Assembly: GCA_963422675.2 (NCBI GenBank)
Contig: CAXVYS010000010.1
Span: 1 to 64,000, forward strand
From: UBA4416 sp963422675
GTDB taxonomy: Bacteria; Bacteroidota; Bacteroidia; B-17B0; Aurantibacillaceae
Reading direction: 5' to 3'
Length of the DNA stretch: 64,000 nucleotides
Part shown: one piece after another, positions 52,919 to 63,227 of the stretch
Layout of the letters: each line of letters begins with the position of its first letter
How positions within the stretch are numbered: the first letter of the stretch is position 1
Position numbers and translations under genes: made by a program
Notes under the pieces: model-generated
The model's database searches: none
Told to the model about the DNA's origin: nothing
What the model saw: only the letters and a program-made list of their open reading frames with translations

Positions 52919-55900
52919 TTATGCTTTCGCAGGACTAACATCTAACCCTTTTTCATGCTTTGATTGTAAATCCACTACTATTGGAGTTGAAATACATAAT
53001 GAAGAGTAAGTACCGATGATACGACCGATTAATAAGGCGAAAATAAATCCACGGATACTTTCTCCACCAAAGATAAATATTACCAATAATACGAAGAACA
53101 CGGTTAAAGAGGTTAAGATTGTACGGCTTAATGTACTATTTAACGCATAGTTAATTAATTTGTTACGCTCTTCACCAACAGCATCTGCTTTTCCACTCTC
53201 AGCTAAACGTTCACGAATCCTGTCAAATACAACCACGGTTTCTGTCATCGTGTAACCCATAACCGTTAAGATAGCGGCAATGAAATCCTGACCGATCTCT
53301 AAAGAGAAAGGAACAACACCATCTAATATCGTGTAGAAAGATAATACTACTAACACGTCATGGAATAAAGCCACAACAGCTCCTAAACCGTATTGCCATT
53401 TTTTGAATCGTACAACGATGTAAATAAACATCACTAAACAAGAGAATAAGATCGCTCCGTATGCTCCGTATAAAATATCAGTTGCAATAGTAGGACCTAC
53501 TTTTTGCTGACTTACGATTTCATATTTTGTATTTAAAGTGCTTAAACCGTCGTTTAATGTTTTTTCTACTTCATTATCCACTGTTTCAGAGTTATCAGCA
53601 ACACGGTAAGTCGTAGTAATCTTCATTTGATTAGCACCACCTAATGTTTTAACTTCTAAACCTGCTTCTTCAAATCTGGCAGCTAACGATTTCTTAACAT
53701 CTTCAGTATTCATTTCTTTTTCGAAACGAACCTGGTAGGTACGACCACCTTTAAAATCAACACCTAAGTTGAAACCACCGTTTTTGAAGTAGAATACAAC
53801 CCCTAAAATGATCACTAAGGAAGAAATTGCGTAATAGATTTTTCTACGACCAACAAAATCAAAGGCTACATTTTTGAAAGCATTTGCAGTGGCTTTATTA
53901 TCAAATGGGATAGCCATTTTACGATCAAGCATCCATTCGAAAATAACACGTGTAATTAAAATCGCTGCAAATAAAGAAGCACCAATACCAATTAATAACG
54001 TTGTAGCGAAACCTTGTACAGGACCTGAACCAAATACCATTAAGATGATCGCTAAGATCGCAAGAGTAGCATTGGAGTCAATAATAGAGCTCATCGCATG
54101 TTTGAAACCTTCTTTAATAGCTTGTTGTGTGTTTTTACCCAAAGCCAGTTCCTCCCTGATACGTTCAAAGATCAGGATGTTGGCATCCACCGCTAAACCG
54201 ATGGTGAGGACAATCCCCGCAATACCCGGTAAGGTTAACACCGCATTCATGGAAGCGAGTATCCCCATAATAAAGAACATATTGGCAATTAACGCAATGT
54301 TAGCAACCATACCTGCTTTATTATAATAAGCATACATAAATACCAGGATTACTAATAAGGCAATAATGAAAGACCATAAACTGGAATCAATGGCTTCCTG
54401 ACCTAAAGTAGGACCAACAACACTTTCTTCCACAATACGAGCCGGAGCAGGTAATTTACCAGCGCTTAATACCGCTGCTAAAGCATTTGCTTCTTCCACG
54501 CTAAAATCACCTGAAATAGAAGAGTTACCACCTTTAATTTCTCCGTTTACTACCGGTGCAGAATACACCATGTTATCCATTACAACAGCAATACAACGTC
54601 CTTTTTTATCTCCAACAGGTGAATTTTCTCTGGTTAATGTAGCCCATTTCGTAGCTGCTTCACCGGTCATGTTCATACTTACGCTTGGGTGACCACCATT
54701 ATCTGCATTAAATTCGATACGTGCATCAGAAATAATATCGCCGGACATTGCAGCTTTACCATCTCTGTTTGTTACTTTAATCGCATATAATTGAAATTCT
54801 TCTGCTACGATTTCACCGGCATCGTTTTTTAAAGTTTTTGGTTTATAACCCCACATGAATTTTAGTTTGTTAGGGAAATATCCTTTTAATGCAGGATTTC
54901 TTAATAATTCGTTTGCTTTGGCAGTATCCTGTTTGCTGTAAGCTGCCGCAACCACAGGACCCGGTTCAAATTGCTCAGGCTGTTTGGTTTGTTGGTTATA
55001 CGTTACTTTTGCTCTTAACGGGCCAGGGTAATTACCTACATATATTAAAGGTATTTTACGTAAGAAGGTATCTAAAGAAGTTGGGATAGTTGTATCTGTA
55101 GTAGCCGCTTTTAAAGCTGCAGTACCAAGAGAGTCCGCTGGGATTGAATCTTTTTTCGCAACAGCGTCTTTTGCTGCCGGAGTTGGCGTTTTTACAGCCA
55201 GTGTATCAAGCGGTTTTTTAGTAGTATCTGTTTTGGCGATTGCCGCAATAAAATCAGGATATAAAGCTTTAGCTAATTTATCATTAGCTCCCATTAAAAG
55301 GTTACCAATCTCACCGTTTTCGTATGTCTCCCAGAACTCTAAGTTAGCTGTACCCTGTAATAATTCACGTACACGTGCTTTATCTTTTACACCCGGTAAC
55401 TCAACCAGAATACGGCCGGTGTTACCTAATTTTTGAATATTTGGTTGTGCTACACCGAAACGATCGATACGGGAACGGAATGTTTTTTCGGAGTTGGAAA
55501 TAGATTCATCTACTTTCGTACGTAAAAATTTAATCACATCCGAGTTGGTTGCATTAAATGCTACCTGCCCTTTTAATTCTATGGTTTGAAAGAAAGGTGC
55601 TAATTGCTGACCAGGAGCAACTTTACTGTATTTTTTTTCAAATAAGGTTAAGAAATCATCGTTATTGATCTTACCTAAGTCGTTAGCAGCTTGTTTAACA
55701 GCTTCATTAAAGGCTTTATCGGTATTGTTATTAGATAAGCTTTTTACGATATCTGCAACAGAAATCTCTAAAGTTACGTTCATACCACCACGTAAATCCA
55801 ACCCTAAGTTGATTTCACGTTTTTTACACTCTTCGTAAGTGTAATTTGCAATTAACAAATTGTAAACCGGTTGCTTTTTAATAGAATCCAGGTAGTGATC

Positions 55901-56125
55901 AAACACAAGGGTTTTGATCGAATCTGCATAAAACTCTTGTTTTGTAGCGTCGCCTTTCGCATAATTTTTAGCGGCAGACTGTACAGTTGCAGTATTTTTA
56001 ACCCCTTCAGCATATTCTGAAGCTTCATTTTCTACGCTACGTGTTTTCCAGGTAAACGATAAATAAAAAATACAGGCTAACGCTAAAAGAATAGCGAAAA
56101 TTTTAATGGCACCTTTGTTTTGCAT
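52919..56125 (-). CDS. secDF: Protein translocase subunit SecDF (fused)
   Basis: 1068 aa, SecD and SecF in one chain, which uses the proton gradient to pull proteins through SecYEG. SecD part: TM1 (8-25), LGLDLRGGMNVTLEIS, large periplasmic P1 domain, then the GPTLGQEAI motif and six TMs with LTIGLAVDANILIFERIREE. SecF part starts near 740 with FVGRRKIYYA, NLGVDFKGGRTYQV, and ends TVMGYTMTETVVVFDRIRE. A Thr/Ala/Lys-rich low-complexity insert sits near residues 290-350. Confidence 0.95.
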   Translation of the reverse strand: MQNKGAIKIFAILLALACIFYLSFTWKTRSVENEASEYAEGVKNTATVQSAAKNYAKGDATKQEFYADSIKTLVFDHYLDSIKKQPVYNLLIANYTYEECKKREINLGLDLRGGMNVTLEISVADIVKSLSNNNTDKAFNEAVKQAANDLGKINNDDFLTLFEKKYSKVAPGQQLAPFFQTIELKGQVAFNATNSDVIKFLRTKVDESISNSEKTFRSRIDRFGVAQPNIQKLGNTGRILVELPGVKDKARVRELLQGTANLEFWETYENGEIGNLLMGANDKLAKALYPDFIAAIAKTDTTKKPLDTLAVKTPTPAAKDAVAKKDSIPADSLGTAALKAATTDTTIPTSLDTFLRKIPLIYVGNYPGPLRAKVTYNQQTKQPEQFEPGPVVAAAYSKQDTAKANELLRNPALKGYFPNKLKFMWGYKPKTLKNDAGEIVAEEFQLYAIKVTNRDGKAAMSGDIISDARIEFNADNGGHPSVSMNMTGEAATKWATLTRENSPVGDKKGRCIAVVMDNMVYSAPVVNGEIKGGNSSISGDFSVEEANALAAVLSAGKLPAPARIVEESVVGPTLGQEAIDSSLWSFIIALLVILVFMYAYYNKAGMVANIALIANMFFIMGILASMNAVLTLPGIAGIVLTIGLAVDANILIFERIREELALGKNTQQAIKEGFKHAMSSIIDSNATLAILAIILMVFGSGPVQGFATTLLIGIGASLFAAILITRVIFEWMLDRKMAIPFDNKATANAFKNVAFDFVGRRKIYYAISSLVIILGVVFYFKNGGFNLGVDFKGGRTYQVRFEKEMNTEDVKKSLAARFEEAGLEVKTLGGANQMKITTTYRVADNSETVDNEVEKTLNDGLSTLNTKYEIVSQQKVGPTIATDILYGAYGAILFSCLVMFIYIVVRFKKWQYGLGAVVALFHDVLVVLSFYTILDGVVPFSLEIGQDFIAAILTVMGYTMTETVVVFDRIRERLAESGKADAVGEERNKLINYALNSTLSRTILTSLTVFFVLLVIFIFGGESIRGFIFALLIGRIIGTYSSLCISTPIVVDLQSKHEKGLDVSPAKA

Positions 56126-56158
56126 AAAATTGGTATATATCTAATAAAATTAAGGGTG

Positions 56159-56190
56159 CAAATATAGGTTTATGGCATATATAAAGCAAA
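56159..56190 (-). promoter_or_regulatory. secDF promoter
   Basis: On the minus strand TTTG (56190-56187), 20 bp, TATATTTG (56166-56159); leader of about 30 nt to the ATG at 56125. Confidence 0.55.
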
Positions 56191-56243
56191 TATTTTTATG
56201 CCTGAAAATTAGCTAGTTAGATAAATAGTGCCATTTTTATTTC

Positions 56244-56251
56244 TATTTTTG
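56244..56251 (+). promoter_or_regulatory. Putative -7 element for the FG-GAP protein gene
   Basis: TATTTTTG, 8 bp before ATG 56260, so the message would have almost no leader. No -33 element is evident. Confidence 0.4.
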
Positions 56252-56259
56252 TAAGTATT

Positions 56260-58491
56260 ATGACCCGGTTAAAAATAATTGCGATTTTGTTTATTTTGGC
56301 AATACATGCCAACGCTCAGACCAATGTTTACAGAGATACCATACCTGTTTTTGAAAACGGAACCCAATTATTGAGTCCCTGGGCGGGTGGAATTAATTTT
56401 AGTTCATTTACCTCCCTCGACCTTAACCTGGACGGTAAAAAAGACATTGTGGCTTACGACAAAATTTGCGGATCGGGGGGTAAGTTAAAGGCTTTTTTAA
56501 ATGTAACTACAGGGAGTGTTGTAAAATATAAGCATGCATTTGATTACCAGAGCAAATTTCCAAAGGTTACAGACTGGGCTTTGTTTTTTGATTACAATAA
56601 GGATGGTAAGGAAGATTTGTTCACTTATAACAATGGGGGAATCACCGTTTATAAAAACACGAGTACAGTAGCTGCCGGTTTAAGTTTTTCTTTGCAAACG
56701 TCCCTTTTATTGAGCGATTACAACCCTAACGGGACTCCCAATATGGCTAATATTTACTGTAATTCTATTGCTTTACCGGGCATTGGGGATGTTGATAACG
56801 ATGGTGACCTGGATATCTTAACCTATTCGGTATTTGGTATTAAAATGGAATACCATAAAAATATGAGTATGGAGTTGTATGGAACCGCAGACAGCCTTAC
56901 TTACGAATTTGCAGACGATTGCTGGGGCGATTTGCAGGAAAGTAATTGTGATGTGTACTTAAGCCAGTGTCCTTACCCTAAATTATATCAGGATGCCGTT
57001 ATGGGTGATGCCTCAAAGGTATTGCATGCGGGTTCCTGTATTATGTGTTTTGACAGGGATGGGGATCATGATCAGGACCTGATTATGGGAGATGTATCTT
57101 GTAGCAATGTATTTTATGCTGAAAATACCGGAACCAATTTAAATGCACATGTAACAGATACTACTAAACTATTCCCTAATTACCCTGTAAGATCAAGCGT
57201 GAATGTGGTTAAAATGAATTCTTTCCCCTGTACTTATTACCTGGATGTAAATAATGACGGCTTTAAAGACCTGGTAGCGAGCCCTAATGCCGTTGCGGGA
57301 GCAGAGAATTACCAGAGTGTATGGTATTACCAAAACACGTCTACTACCCAAACCGTTAATTTTGTATTGCAAAAAAAGAATTTTTTGCAGGAAGATATGA
57401 TTGAATTAGGTGAAGGCGCTTATCCTGTATTATTTGATGCCGATGCCGATGGAAAAAAAGACCTGATAGTAGGTAATTTAGGTTACTATAACGGGAGCAC
57501 CAATAAATCGAAGTTAGCGTATTATAGAAATACAGGAACCACCACGGCACCGACTTTCTCACTGATTACAAGGGATTACCAGGGATTGGCAAGTTATAAT
57601 ATTTATTCGATGGCACCTACTTTTGGCGATTTGGATGGAGATGGAGATCAGGATTTAATTATCGGGGAAGCAAGCGGGCAAATGCATTATTTTGAAAACA
57701 CAGCAGGTTCGGGTAATGCAGCAGTATTTGGAAACCATGTAGCGAATTACAAAAATATTATGGCAGGGAATTTTGCCTTTCCACAAATATATGATATCGA
57801 TAAAAACGGGGTGAAGGATTTAATCATCGGATCTCAGAATGGGAAAATTGCCTATTATAAAAATACGGGAAGTGCCACAGCCCCCAATTTTACATTACAA
57901 ACAGCCTCATTGGGCGGTGTAAATGTAAAGCAATATGGCTATGTTACCGGTTTTAGTATGCCCTTTGCGTTTGATGTAGCAGGTACCACAAAATTATTGG
58001 TAGGGAGTGAAATAGGAAATATTTATTTATATGACCAGATTGATGGTAACCTTGGCGGCAATTTTAACCGGGTAGATACCACTCTTTTTAAAATAAACGA
58101 AGGAACCCGTTGTGCGCCGTTTTACGAAGATATTACCAGCGATGGTAACCGCGATTTGTTTTTAGGGAACCATGCCGGAGGACTTGCTTTTTTTAATTCA
58201 ACCAACGTTAATGCAGTAGGGATAGAGGAGTTGAAATTAGCACAACATGTAACCATGTACCCCAATCCTGCAAAAGATGTATTGACGATTGCCATTGATG
58301 ATGATGCTTTTGCGGAAGTAGCCGTTACCTTGATTGATGTGATGGGGAAAGAGTTATTAAAAAAGACCTCTTACAATAAAACAATCGTATTAGATGTTTC
58401 ATCTTACAGCAAGGGAATTTATTTTGTAAGAGTTCAGCAAAACCAATCCAGTCAATGGAATACGGTTACCGGGAAGATCATCGTAGAATAA
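56260..58491 (+). CDS. Secreted FG-GAP/VCBS repeat protein with T9SS sorting domain
   Basis: 743 aa. Signal peptide to AIHANAQ. At least eight Ca-binding FG-GAP type repeats (LNLDGKKDIVAYD, VDNDGDLDILTYS, RDGDHDQDLIMGD, LDGDGDQDLIIGEA, IDKNGVKDLIIGS) predict a seven- or eight-bladed beta-propeller. The C-terminus (about 660-743) is a type A T9SS sorting domain (MYPNPAKDVLTI ... VMGKELLKK ... YSKGIYFVRV). A surface or secreted adhesin-like protein; ligand unknown. Convergent with the permease gene, with no gap. Confidence 0.88.
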   Translation: MTRLKIIAILFILAIHANAQTNVYRDTIPVFENGTQLLSPWAGGINFSSFTSLDLNLDGKKDIVAYDKICGSGGKLKAFLNVTTGSVVKYKHAFDYQSKFPKVTDWALFFDYNKDGKEDLFTYNNGGITVYKNTSTVAAGLSFSLQTSLLLSDYNPNGTPNMANIYCNSIALPGIGDVDNDGDLDILTYSVFGIKMEYHKNMSMELYGTADSLTYEFADDCWGDLQESNCDVYLSQCPYPKLYQDAVMGDASKVLHAGSCIMCFDRDGDHDQDLIMGDVSCSNVFYAENTGTNLNAHVTDTTKLFPNYPVRSSVNVVKMNSFPCTYYLDVNNDGFKDLVASPNAVAGAENYQSVWYYQNTSTTQTVNFVLQKKNFLQEDMIELGEGAYPVLFDADADGKKDLIVGNLGYYNGSTNKSKLAYYRNTGTTTAPTFSLITRDYQGLASYNIYSMAPTFGDLDGDGDQDLIIGEASGQMHYFENTAGSGNAAVFGNHVANYKNIMAGNFAFPQIYDIDKNGVKDLIIGSQNGKIAYYKNTGSATAPNFTLQTASLGGVNVKQYGYVTGFSMPFAFDVAGTTKLLVGSEIGNIYLYDQIDGNLGGNFNRVDTTLFKINEGTRCAPFYEDITSDGNRDLFLGNHAGGLAFFNSTNVNAVGIEELKLAQHVTMYPNPAKDVLTIAIDDDAFAEVAVTLIDVMGKELLKKTSYNKTIVLDVSSYSKGIYFVRVQQNQSSQWNTVTGKIIVE

Positions 58492-59808
58492 TTATTCTTT
58501 TTCAATTTCTTTCATTTCAATTGCAGCAGAGGTTTTTCCTAGTTGCTTTGCAATGGTATTGTAAGCAAAGATGAGAACGAATATACAGAGCCCCGGAAAA
58601 ACAACCAGCCACCAGGAAGAAAAATGATCTCTGCCTTCGTTTAATAAATTGCCCCAGGATGCTGAATTTAGTGGAACACCAATACCTATAAAGGAAAGTG
58701 ATGCTTCTGCCAAGACAGCGCTTCCCATCCCAAAAACAATTTGAACTAATAATACCGGTAATACATTTGGAAGAATTTGTTTTTGCATGATCTTAAAATG
58801 ACTCATGCCTATTGCCCTACAAGATGTTACATAATCCAGTTGTTTCGCTTTTAAAAATTCTGCCCGTGCTAACCTCGCAATGCTTGTCCAGCTTAAAAAG
58901 CCAATGATGATGATTAATAAAGTGTAGGATGGTTTTGCAATAGCAGAAACGGCAATAATTAATAATAAGGCAGGGATAGAATTGAGAACTTCTATGATCC
59001 TTGATATAACTGTATCTAAAGGGAAACGGATGTTTTGGCGCAACCCTGTTTTTTGCTCTATCCATTTTCCGAGTTTATGAAATAGCATCAAGGTAATAAT
59101 ACTTATTAAAAGCGTTGCAATGATGTTAATGATCAAAAGTAAGCCTCCCGAATTTAAGCTGTTGACCCAGGCTTCGCTTCGTACATACATCCCATAAAAC
59201 CAGATCATAAACAAAGCAAGACCATTCAATATTAAAGAAACCGGTCCTGTTTTTAACTGATCGTTTTGAAAAAAACCGGCTGATGCCCCCAGGCAAATAC
59301 CAATTACTGAAGCAATGAGCATGCTGAAAATACCTATACAGATTGCGATTCTTGCGCCATAAACCATATTGGATAAGACGTCATTTCCGTTTTGTGTTGT
59401 GCCGAGCCAATGCCTGAATTTTAAAGGTAAAGAATGAGTGGATTCATTTTTATAGGTGATAAACTGCTCATCGAAAGGACTTTTCCCCGGAGCGTTTTCT
59501 GCATCGATACTTGTTGGAGAATAGGCACAGGGGGGGAACAACACAAAATCCAAAGAAATTAATTTCCATTCTTTACCCATATTATAATTTATGATTTCTG
59601 AGGAAGAAATTATATGATTATTATTTAAAGAGAACGCAGGAAACATCCAGGTGTTTTTATGTTTGCAGACCAATGGCCTGTCATTAGCCAGTAGCGGGGC
59701 CAGCAGTGCAATTACGATAAATATAAAAAGTGTTTTTAAAGCAATTCTCAGGGCACGGTTTTTATGTCCTGTTTTGGTGATGGATAAATATGTAGTTATA
59801 CTATTCAC
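58492..59808 (-). CDS. Oligopeptide ABC transporter permease, DppC/OppC type
   Basis: 438 aa, longer than usual. TM1 lies near 25-45; an unusual periplasmic stretch of about 80 residues follows (NKNTWMFPAFSLNNNH ...), then the BPD_transp_1 core with HWLGTTQNGNDVLSNMVYGARI (typical HxLGTDxxGRD variant), five more TMs and the EAA loop EFLKAKQLDYVTSCRAIGMS. It overlaps the upstream permease by 4 bp. ATPase genes are not in the window. Confidence 0.88.
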   Translation of the reverse strand: MNSITTYLSITKTGHKNRALRIALKTLFIFIVIALLAPLLANDRPLVCKHKNTWMFPAFSLNNNHIISSSEIINYNMGKEWKLISLDFVLFPPCAYSPTSIDAENAPGKSPFDEQFITYKNESTHSLPLKFRHWLGTTQNGNDVLSNMVYGARIAICIGIFSMLIASVIGICLGASAGFFQNDQLKTGPVSLILNGLALFMIWFYGMYVRSEAWVNSLNSGGLLLIINIIATLLISIITLMLFHKLGKWIEQKTGLRQNIRFPLDTVISRIIEVLNSIPALLLIIAVSAIAKPSYTLLIIIIGFLSWTSIARLARAEFLKAKQLDYVTSCRAIGMSHFKIMQKQILPNVLPVLLVQIVFGMGSAVLAEASLSFIGIGVPLNSASWGNLLNEGRDHFSSWWLVVFPGLCIFVLIFAYNTIAKQLGKTSAAIEMKEIEKE

Positions 59809-61262
59809 TTTTTATAACGTATTCTCGGATCTACCCAGGCGTATAATACATCTGCTATTAAATAACTTAACATGGTTAGAAGTGATGAAAGTGTAATTAC
59901 CGCAATAACAATAGGGTAATCTTTCGCGATGATCGCCCTCACCGTTTCCAACCCCATTCCCGGAATTGTAAAAATACTTTCTATAATAACAGACCCGCCT
60001 ATAATAGCCGGGAATATGCTTGAAAATACTGTAATGAGAGGTAACAAACTGTTTTTAAAAGCATGTTTCCATATAATAGCATGGTTACTAAGTCCTTTTG
60101 CTTTGGCTGTTTTAATATAATCAAGCGATAACTGTTGGCTTACTGCTGTTTGTGTTAACCTGGAAATAAAAGCCAGGGAAGAGTAGGTGTAGCATACCAA
60201 TGGAAGAATCATATATGGTAATGATTCTAAAAATTTACCCAGTAAGCTTGCACCATCGGGATATCCTTCTATAGGCTTAATACCTGAAGGGGGAAAAATG
60301 GAGATAACATCTGGGTTGGCAAAAAGCATGAGTAATAAAACACCTACAAAAAAAGAAGGCAGGGAATACATCATAAATAACAGGAGTTCTGTTAGTTTGC
60401 TTCCCTTGCTGTGAGGCCTGCGTGCCATTGCTATGCCAATAGGGATGCTTATCGCATATGCCAGGATAATAGAAAGCACGGAAAAAAACAAGGACCAGAT
60501 TATTTTATGTTTGATAATTGCCATAACCGGTTCCTTTTTAATGTAGGAAATTCCGAAATCGCCTCTGATAACTCCTTTAGAATAGCTACTGCCAAACAAC
60601 CAGCGATGGTAACGGTTTGCTGTGCCATGCCAGATAAGTTTAGGGATATAATTTTTATAAACCGTGTGGTTGTTTTTTAGTGTTTGAAAAGCAGTTTGTA
60701 AGAGTTTGATTTGTTCAATAAAAGGGCTTGAATAGTTGCTGCTATGGGAAAGAATAGTTTGAATGGAAACCTGATTTTTTTCCGGATTGGTTTGTAAAGT
60801 AAGCACATTCAAATTGGCAAGGATAACGTGTGAGCTCTCCATGTAACGGAGTGCTTGTGCACTATCTTTTTTTACAACTTGTAATTCTCTATTAAAAAGT
60901 TGTTTGCTTTTATACAGCGCATCCCTGAACGCGTTGATGGCCTGCGCGTTACCCGTTTGATTCAGTAAGGCTTTGTAGGTTTTTAAAGCTTGCTGATCGT
61001 AAAGTTTATATAAGGTATCAGGTTCAGAAAGTTGACTTATTGAAATATAAAATAACGGAAGATCGAGGCCCAGTTGCTTTCTCCAGTGTGTTTTTTGTTG
61101 TTCAAGGTCGTTACCGTTAGTGCCCTGGCGTGAGTTTAATGAGCTAACTAACAAATCTAAAGGATCGCCGGGAGAATTTACCAATAGGGTAAATCCTATG
61201 AGTGTAATCACAAACAGAGTAGGTATAAACCACAACAGGCGTTTAGCAACATACTCCAGCAT
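59805..61262 (-). CDS. Oligopeptide ABC transporter permease, DppB/OppB type
   Basis: 485 aa against about 310 for typical DppB. TM1 is at 8-30 with the NSPGDPLDLL motif; a helical insert of roughly 170 residues (about 40-215) separates it from the LFGSSYSKGVIRGDFGISY segment, after which the core TMs and the EAA loop YIKTAKAKGLSNHAI are standard. Forms a heterodimer channel with the DppC-type protein. Eight bp after the binding-protein gene stop. Confidence 0.88.
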   Translation of the reverse strand: MLEYVAKRLLWFIPTLFVITLIGFTLLVNSPGDPLDLLVSSLNSRQGTNGNDLEQQKTHWRKQLGLDLPLFYISISQLSEPDTLYKLYDQQALKTYKALLNQTGNAQAINAFRDALYKSKQLFNRELQVVKKDSAQALRYMESSHVILANLNVLTLQTNPEKNQVSIQTILSHSSNYSSPFIEQIKLLQTAFQTLKNNHTVYKNYIPKLIWHGTANRYHRWLFGSSYSKGVIRGDFGISYIKKEPVMAIIKHKIIWSLFFSVLSIILAYAISIPIGIAMARRPHSKGSKLTELLLFMMYSLPSFFVGVLLLMLFANPDVISIFPPSGIKPIEGYPDGASLLGKFLESLPYMILPLVCYTYSSLAFISRLTQTAVSQQLSLDYIKTAKAKGLSNHAIIWKHAFKNSLLPLITVFSSIFPAIIGGSVIIESIFTIPGMGLETVRAIIAKDYPIVIAVITLSSLLTMLSYLIADVLYAWVDPRIRYKK

Positions 61263-61269
61263 AAGGGCT

Positions 61270-62997
61270 TTATTTAAGCTTTAAGGTATTTAAAAGCACT
61301 CCGGGATATTCTGAATAAACTTCGAGATTATCCCATTTTTTATTGACGATCACACGTCGCATTTGTGCAAACATAAAAATATAAGGTTGTTCATCGTATA
61401 CCAGTTTTTGAAATTGTTTGGATAAAAGGATCCGCTTTGGTTCATTTACACATACATTCATGCTATCAATCAATGCATCGGCCTGTGCGTTTCCGAACCC
61501 CGGAAAGTTTAACCCGTTATTATTCCAGGATGTAGTTGACCATAACTGAGAAAAGTCTTCGGGTTGAGCACTGCCTTGCCATGCGCCAATACTCATATCG
61601 AAATTATGTTGTAAACAGGCGTTCACAAAACCACTATAATCCAATGGGTTTAAGCGCGCAAATATTTTTGCTTTCTGCATGCTTTCAGCCAGTTGTTTGG
61701 CAATGTCTTCCCATTGTTTTTGGGTATTCATAAAGTTAATATCAAACTCCAGTTTTACCTTCTCTCCGTCAATTATTTTATCCAGTATCCCGTCATTATC
61801 TGTATCGGCCCAGCCCGCTTGTGTTAGAAGCTGAGAAGCTTTTTCAAGATTGTATTCTATTAATTTAAGGTCGGTGTTAAATTCTGCCTTGGAGGGAGAA
61901 ACGGGGCCAACCATTCGTTTTACATTATTTTCGTAAATGGTTTTATTTAACTGATCGTAAGGAGTTAACATTGCCATCGCCCGTCGTACCACTACATCTG
62001 TAAATATTTTTTTATGTGTTTGCCCGTCAGGCTTCATATTCATGCATACGTAGGTATAGTTATACGTATTGGCCAGTTTGGTGACGTAGTTTTTGGTGAA
62101 ATTTTCGTCTTTCGATAATTCAAGGAAGGTTGAAAAATCTACCTGTGTAGAAATATCTATTAAATTATTTTTTAATTCCAGGAGGGTAGAAGCATTATTG
62201 CTGTTAAGTTTGAAAATAATTTTATCGGGATTTGCCTGGCAATACCAGTTTTCATGGCAGCTTTCTGTCCAGTGATCTTTCTTTTTTTCTAAAATTAAAC
62301 TTACTCCTTTATCCCATTTGATTATTTTATAAGGACCTGCACCGCTTATAAATGCAGGATCGGTGTAACGTTTAGGGCTGTTAAATTCATTTGCCCAAAG
62401 TGTAATGTCCTGTTTTGTTTTAAGAAATGTAGAATCAATGAGCTGGCTATAGGTATAATTGGAAAGCGTTTTTTTGGTGTCGTAGCAAGCTTCTTCTATA
62501 ATGGGAAAATCTGTCCAGAACCAGGTGTTTAGGATATAAGGCCTTTTCATGATGACGGTAAATTTTTTAGGATTTTTTTCATCAAGGGTAATTTCTTTGA
62601 TATTATCCCAGTAAGATTTCACGGCTTGGTTATTGGTTAACAGGCATTTACTCGCCTTTGTAGTGAAGGCAATATCTTTTCCGGTAACAGGCGTTTTATC
62701 ATCCCATACGGCTTCTTCTTTTAATTCATAGGTATAACTTAAACCATCTGTTGAAACGAGGGGCAGGCTTTTGGCGAGACAAGGAAGTAAATTTCCTGTT
62801 TTATAATCGAGACGCAGCAGACTCATATGTGTATATAGCTGTATTTCAGCTCTTGTTGCTGAGGCACCGTTAGTAGGGTGCATATCGTCGGGTTCAGCAA
62901 CAATATGAGACACGAGGATATTCTGCTTATTCTTTTTACAGGATGTAAAAAAAAGGATCAAAGTGCTTAAAGAGATTAAAAAAAAGATTGCCTTCAT
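61270..62997 (-). CDS. Oligopeptide-binding lipoprotein (SBP_bac_5)
   Basis: 575 aa. Lipobox LILFFTSC|KKNKQN. Family 5 extracellular solute-binding protein: DDMHPTNGASATRAEIQLY, YTYELKEEAVWDDKTPVTGKDIAFT, then GAGPYKIIKWDKGVSLILE and a C-terminal QKLVYDEQPYIFMFAQMRR. It contains an EF-hand-like DTDNDGILD within the ADTDNDGILDKI segment (about residue 395), common in such proteins. First gene of the permease operon; binds peptides or a related ligand. Confidence 0.9.
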   Translation of the reverse strand: MKAIFFLISLSTLILFFTSCKKNKQNILVSHIVAEPDDMHPTNGASATRAEIQLYTHMSLLRLDYKTGNLLPCLAKSLPLVSTDGLSYTYELKEEAVWDDKTPVTGKDIAFTTKASKCLLTNNQAVKSYWDNIKEITLDEKNPKKFTVIMKRPYILNTWFWTDFPIIEEACYDTKKTLSNYTYSQLIDSTFLKTKQDITLWANEFNSPKRYTDPAFISGAGPYKIIKWDKGVSLILEKKKDHWTESCHENWYCQANPDKIIFKLNSNNASTLLELKNNLIDISTQVDFSTFLELSKDENFTKNYVTKLANTYNYTYVCMNMKPDGQTHKKIFTDVVVRRAMAMLTPYDQLNKTIYENNVKRMVGPVSPSKAEFNTDLKLIEYNLEKASQLLTQAGWADTDNDGILDKIIDGEKVKLEFDINFMNTQKQWEDIAKQLAESMQKAKIFARLNPLDYSGFVNACLQHNFDMSIGAWQGSAQPEDFSQLWSTTSWNNNGLNFPGFGNAQADALIDSMNVCVNEPKRILLSKQFQKLVYDEQPYIFMFAQMRRVIVNKKWDNLEVYSEYPGVLLNTLKLK

Positions 62998-63059
62998 GGA
63001 ACTAAATGTAATTAAAAAAATATTTTTTACATTAAATTTTAATAAATTAAAAAAAACGC

Positions 63060-63067
63060 TACATTTG
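63060..63067 (+). promoter_or_regulatory. Promoter -7 element for tRNA-Ser
   Basis: TACATTTG matches TAnnTTTG; the tRNA starts 27 bp downstream. The surrounding AT-rich 63000-63060 also must hold the divergent promoter of the binding-protein gene. Confidence 0.5.
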
Positions 63068-63093
63068 TAGCCTCTATTTTAAATAGTAGAGTT

Positions 63094-63180
63094 GGAGAGA
63101 TGCCTGAGAGGCCGAAAGGACATGTTTGCTAAACATGCGTACGGGTAACCGTACCGAGGGTTCGAATCCCTCTTTCTCCG
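63094..63180 (+). tRNA. tRNA-Ser (anticodon GCU)
   Basis: An 87-nt class II tRNA. Acceptor GGAGAGA pairs with the 3' TTTCTCC, discriminator G at 63180; D-loop GAGAGGCCGAAAGG; anticodon stem-loop CATGTTTGCTAAACATG with GCT at 63128-63130; long variable arm GTACGGGTAACCGTAC; T arm GAGGGTTCGAATCCCTC. CCA is not encoded. It decodes AGC/AGU. A recombinase remnant lies directly behind its 3' end. Confidence 0.96.
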
Positions 63181-63184
63181 CAAG

Positions 63185-63227
63185 AAGGGACTTATTACTT
63201 TTAGGAGTTTTAAGTCCCTTTTCTTTT
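63185..63227. terminator. Hairpin between tRNA-Ser and the recombinase remnant
   Basis: AAGGGACTTA (63185-63194) and TAAGTCCCTT (63211-63220), a 10-bp perfect stem with a 16-nt loop, followed by TTCTTTT on the plus strand. Likely ends the tRNA transcript. Confidence 0.65.
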
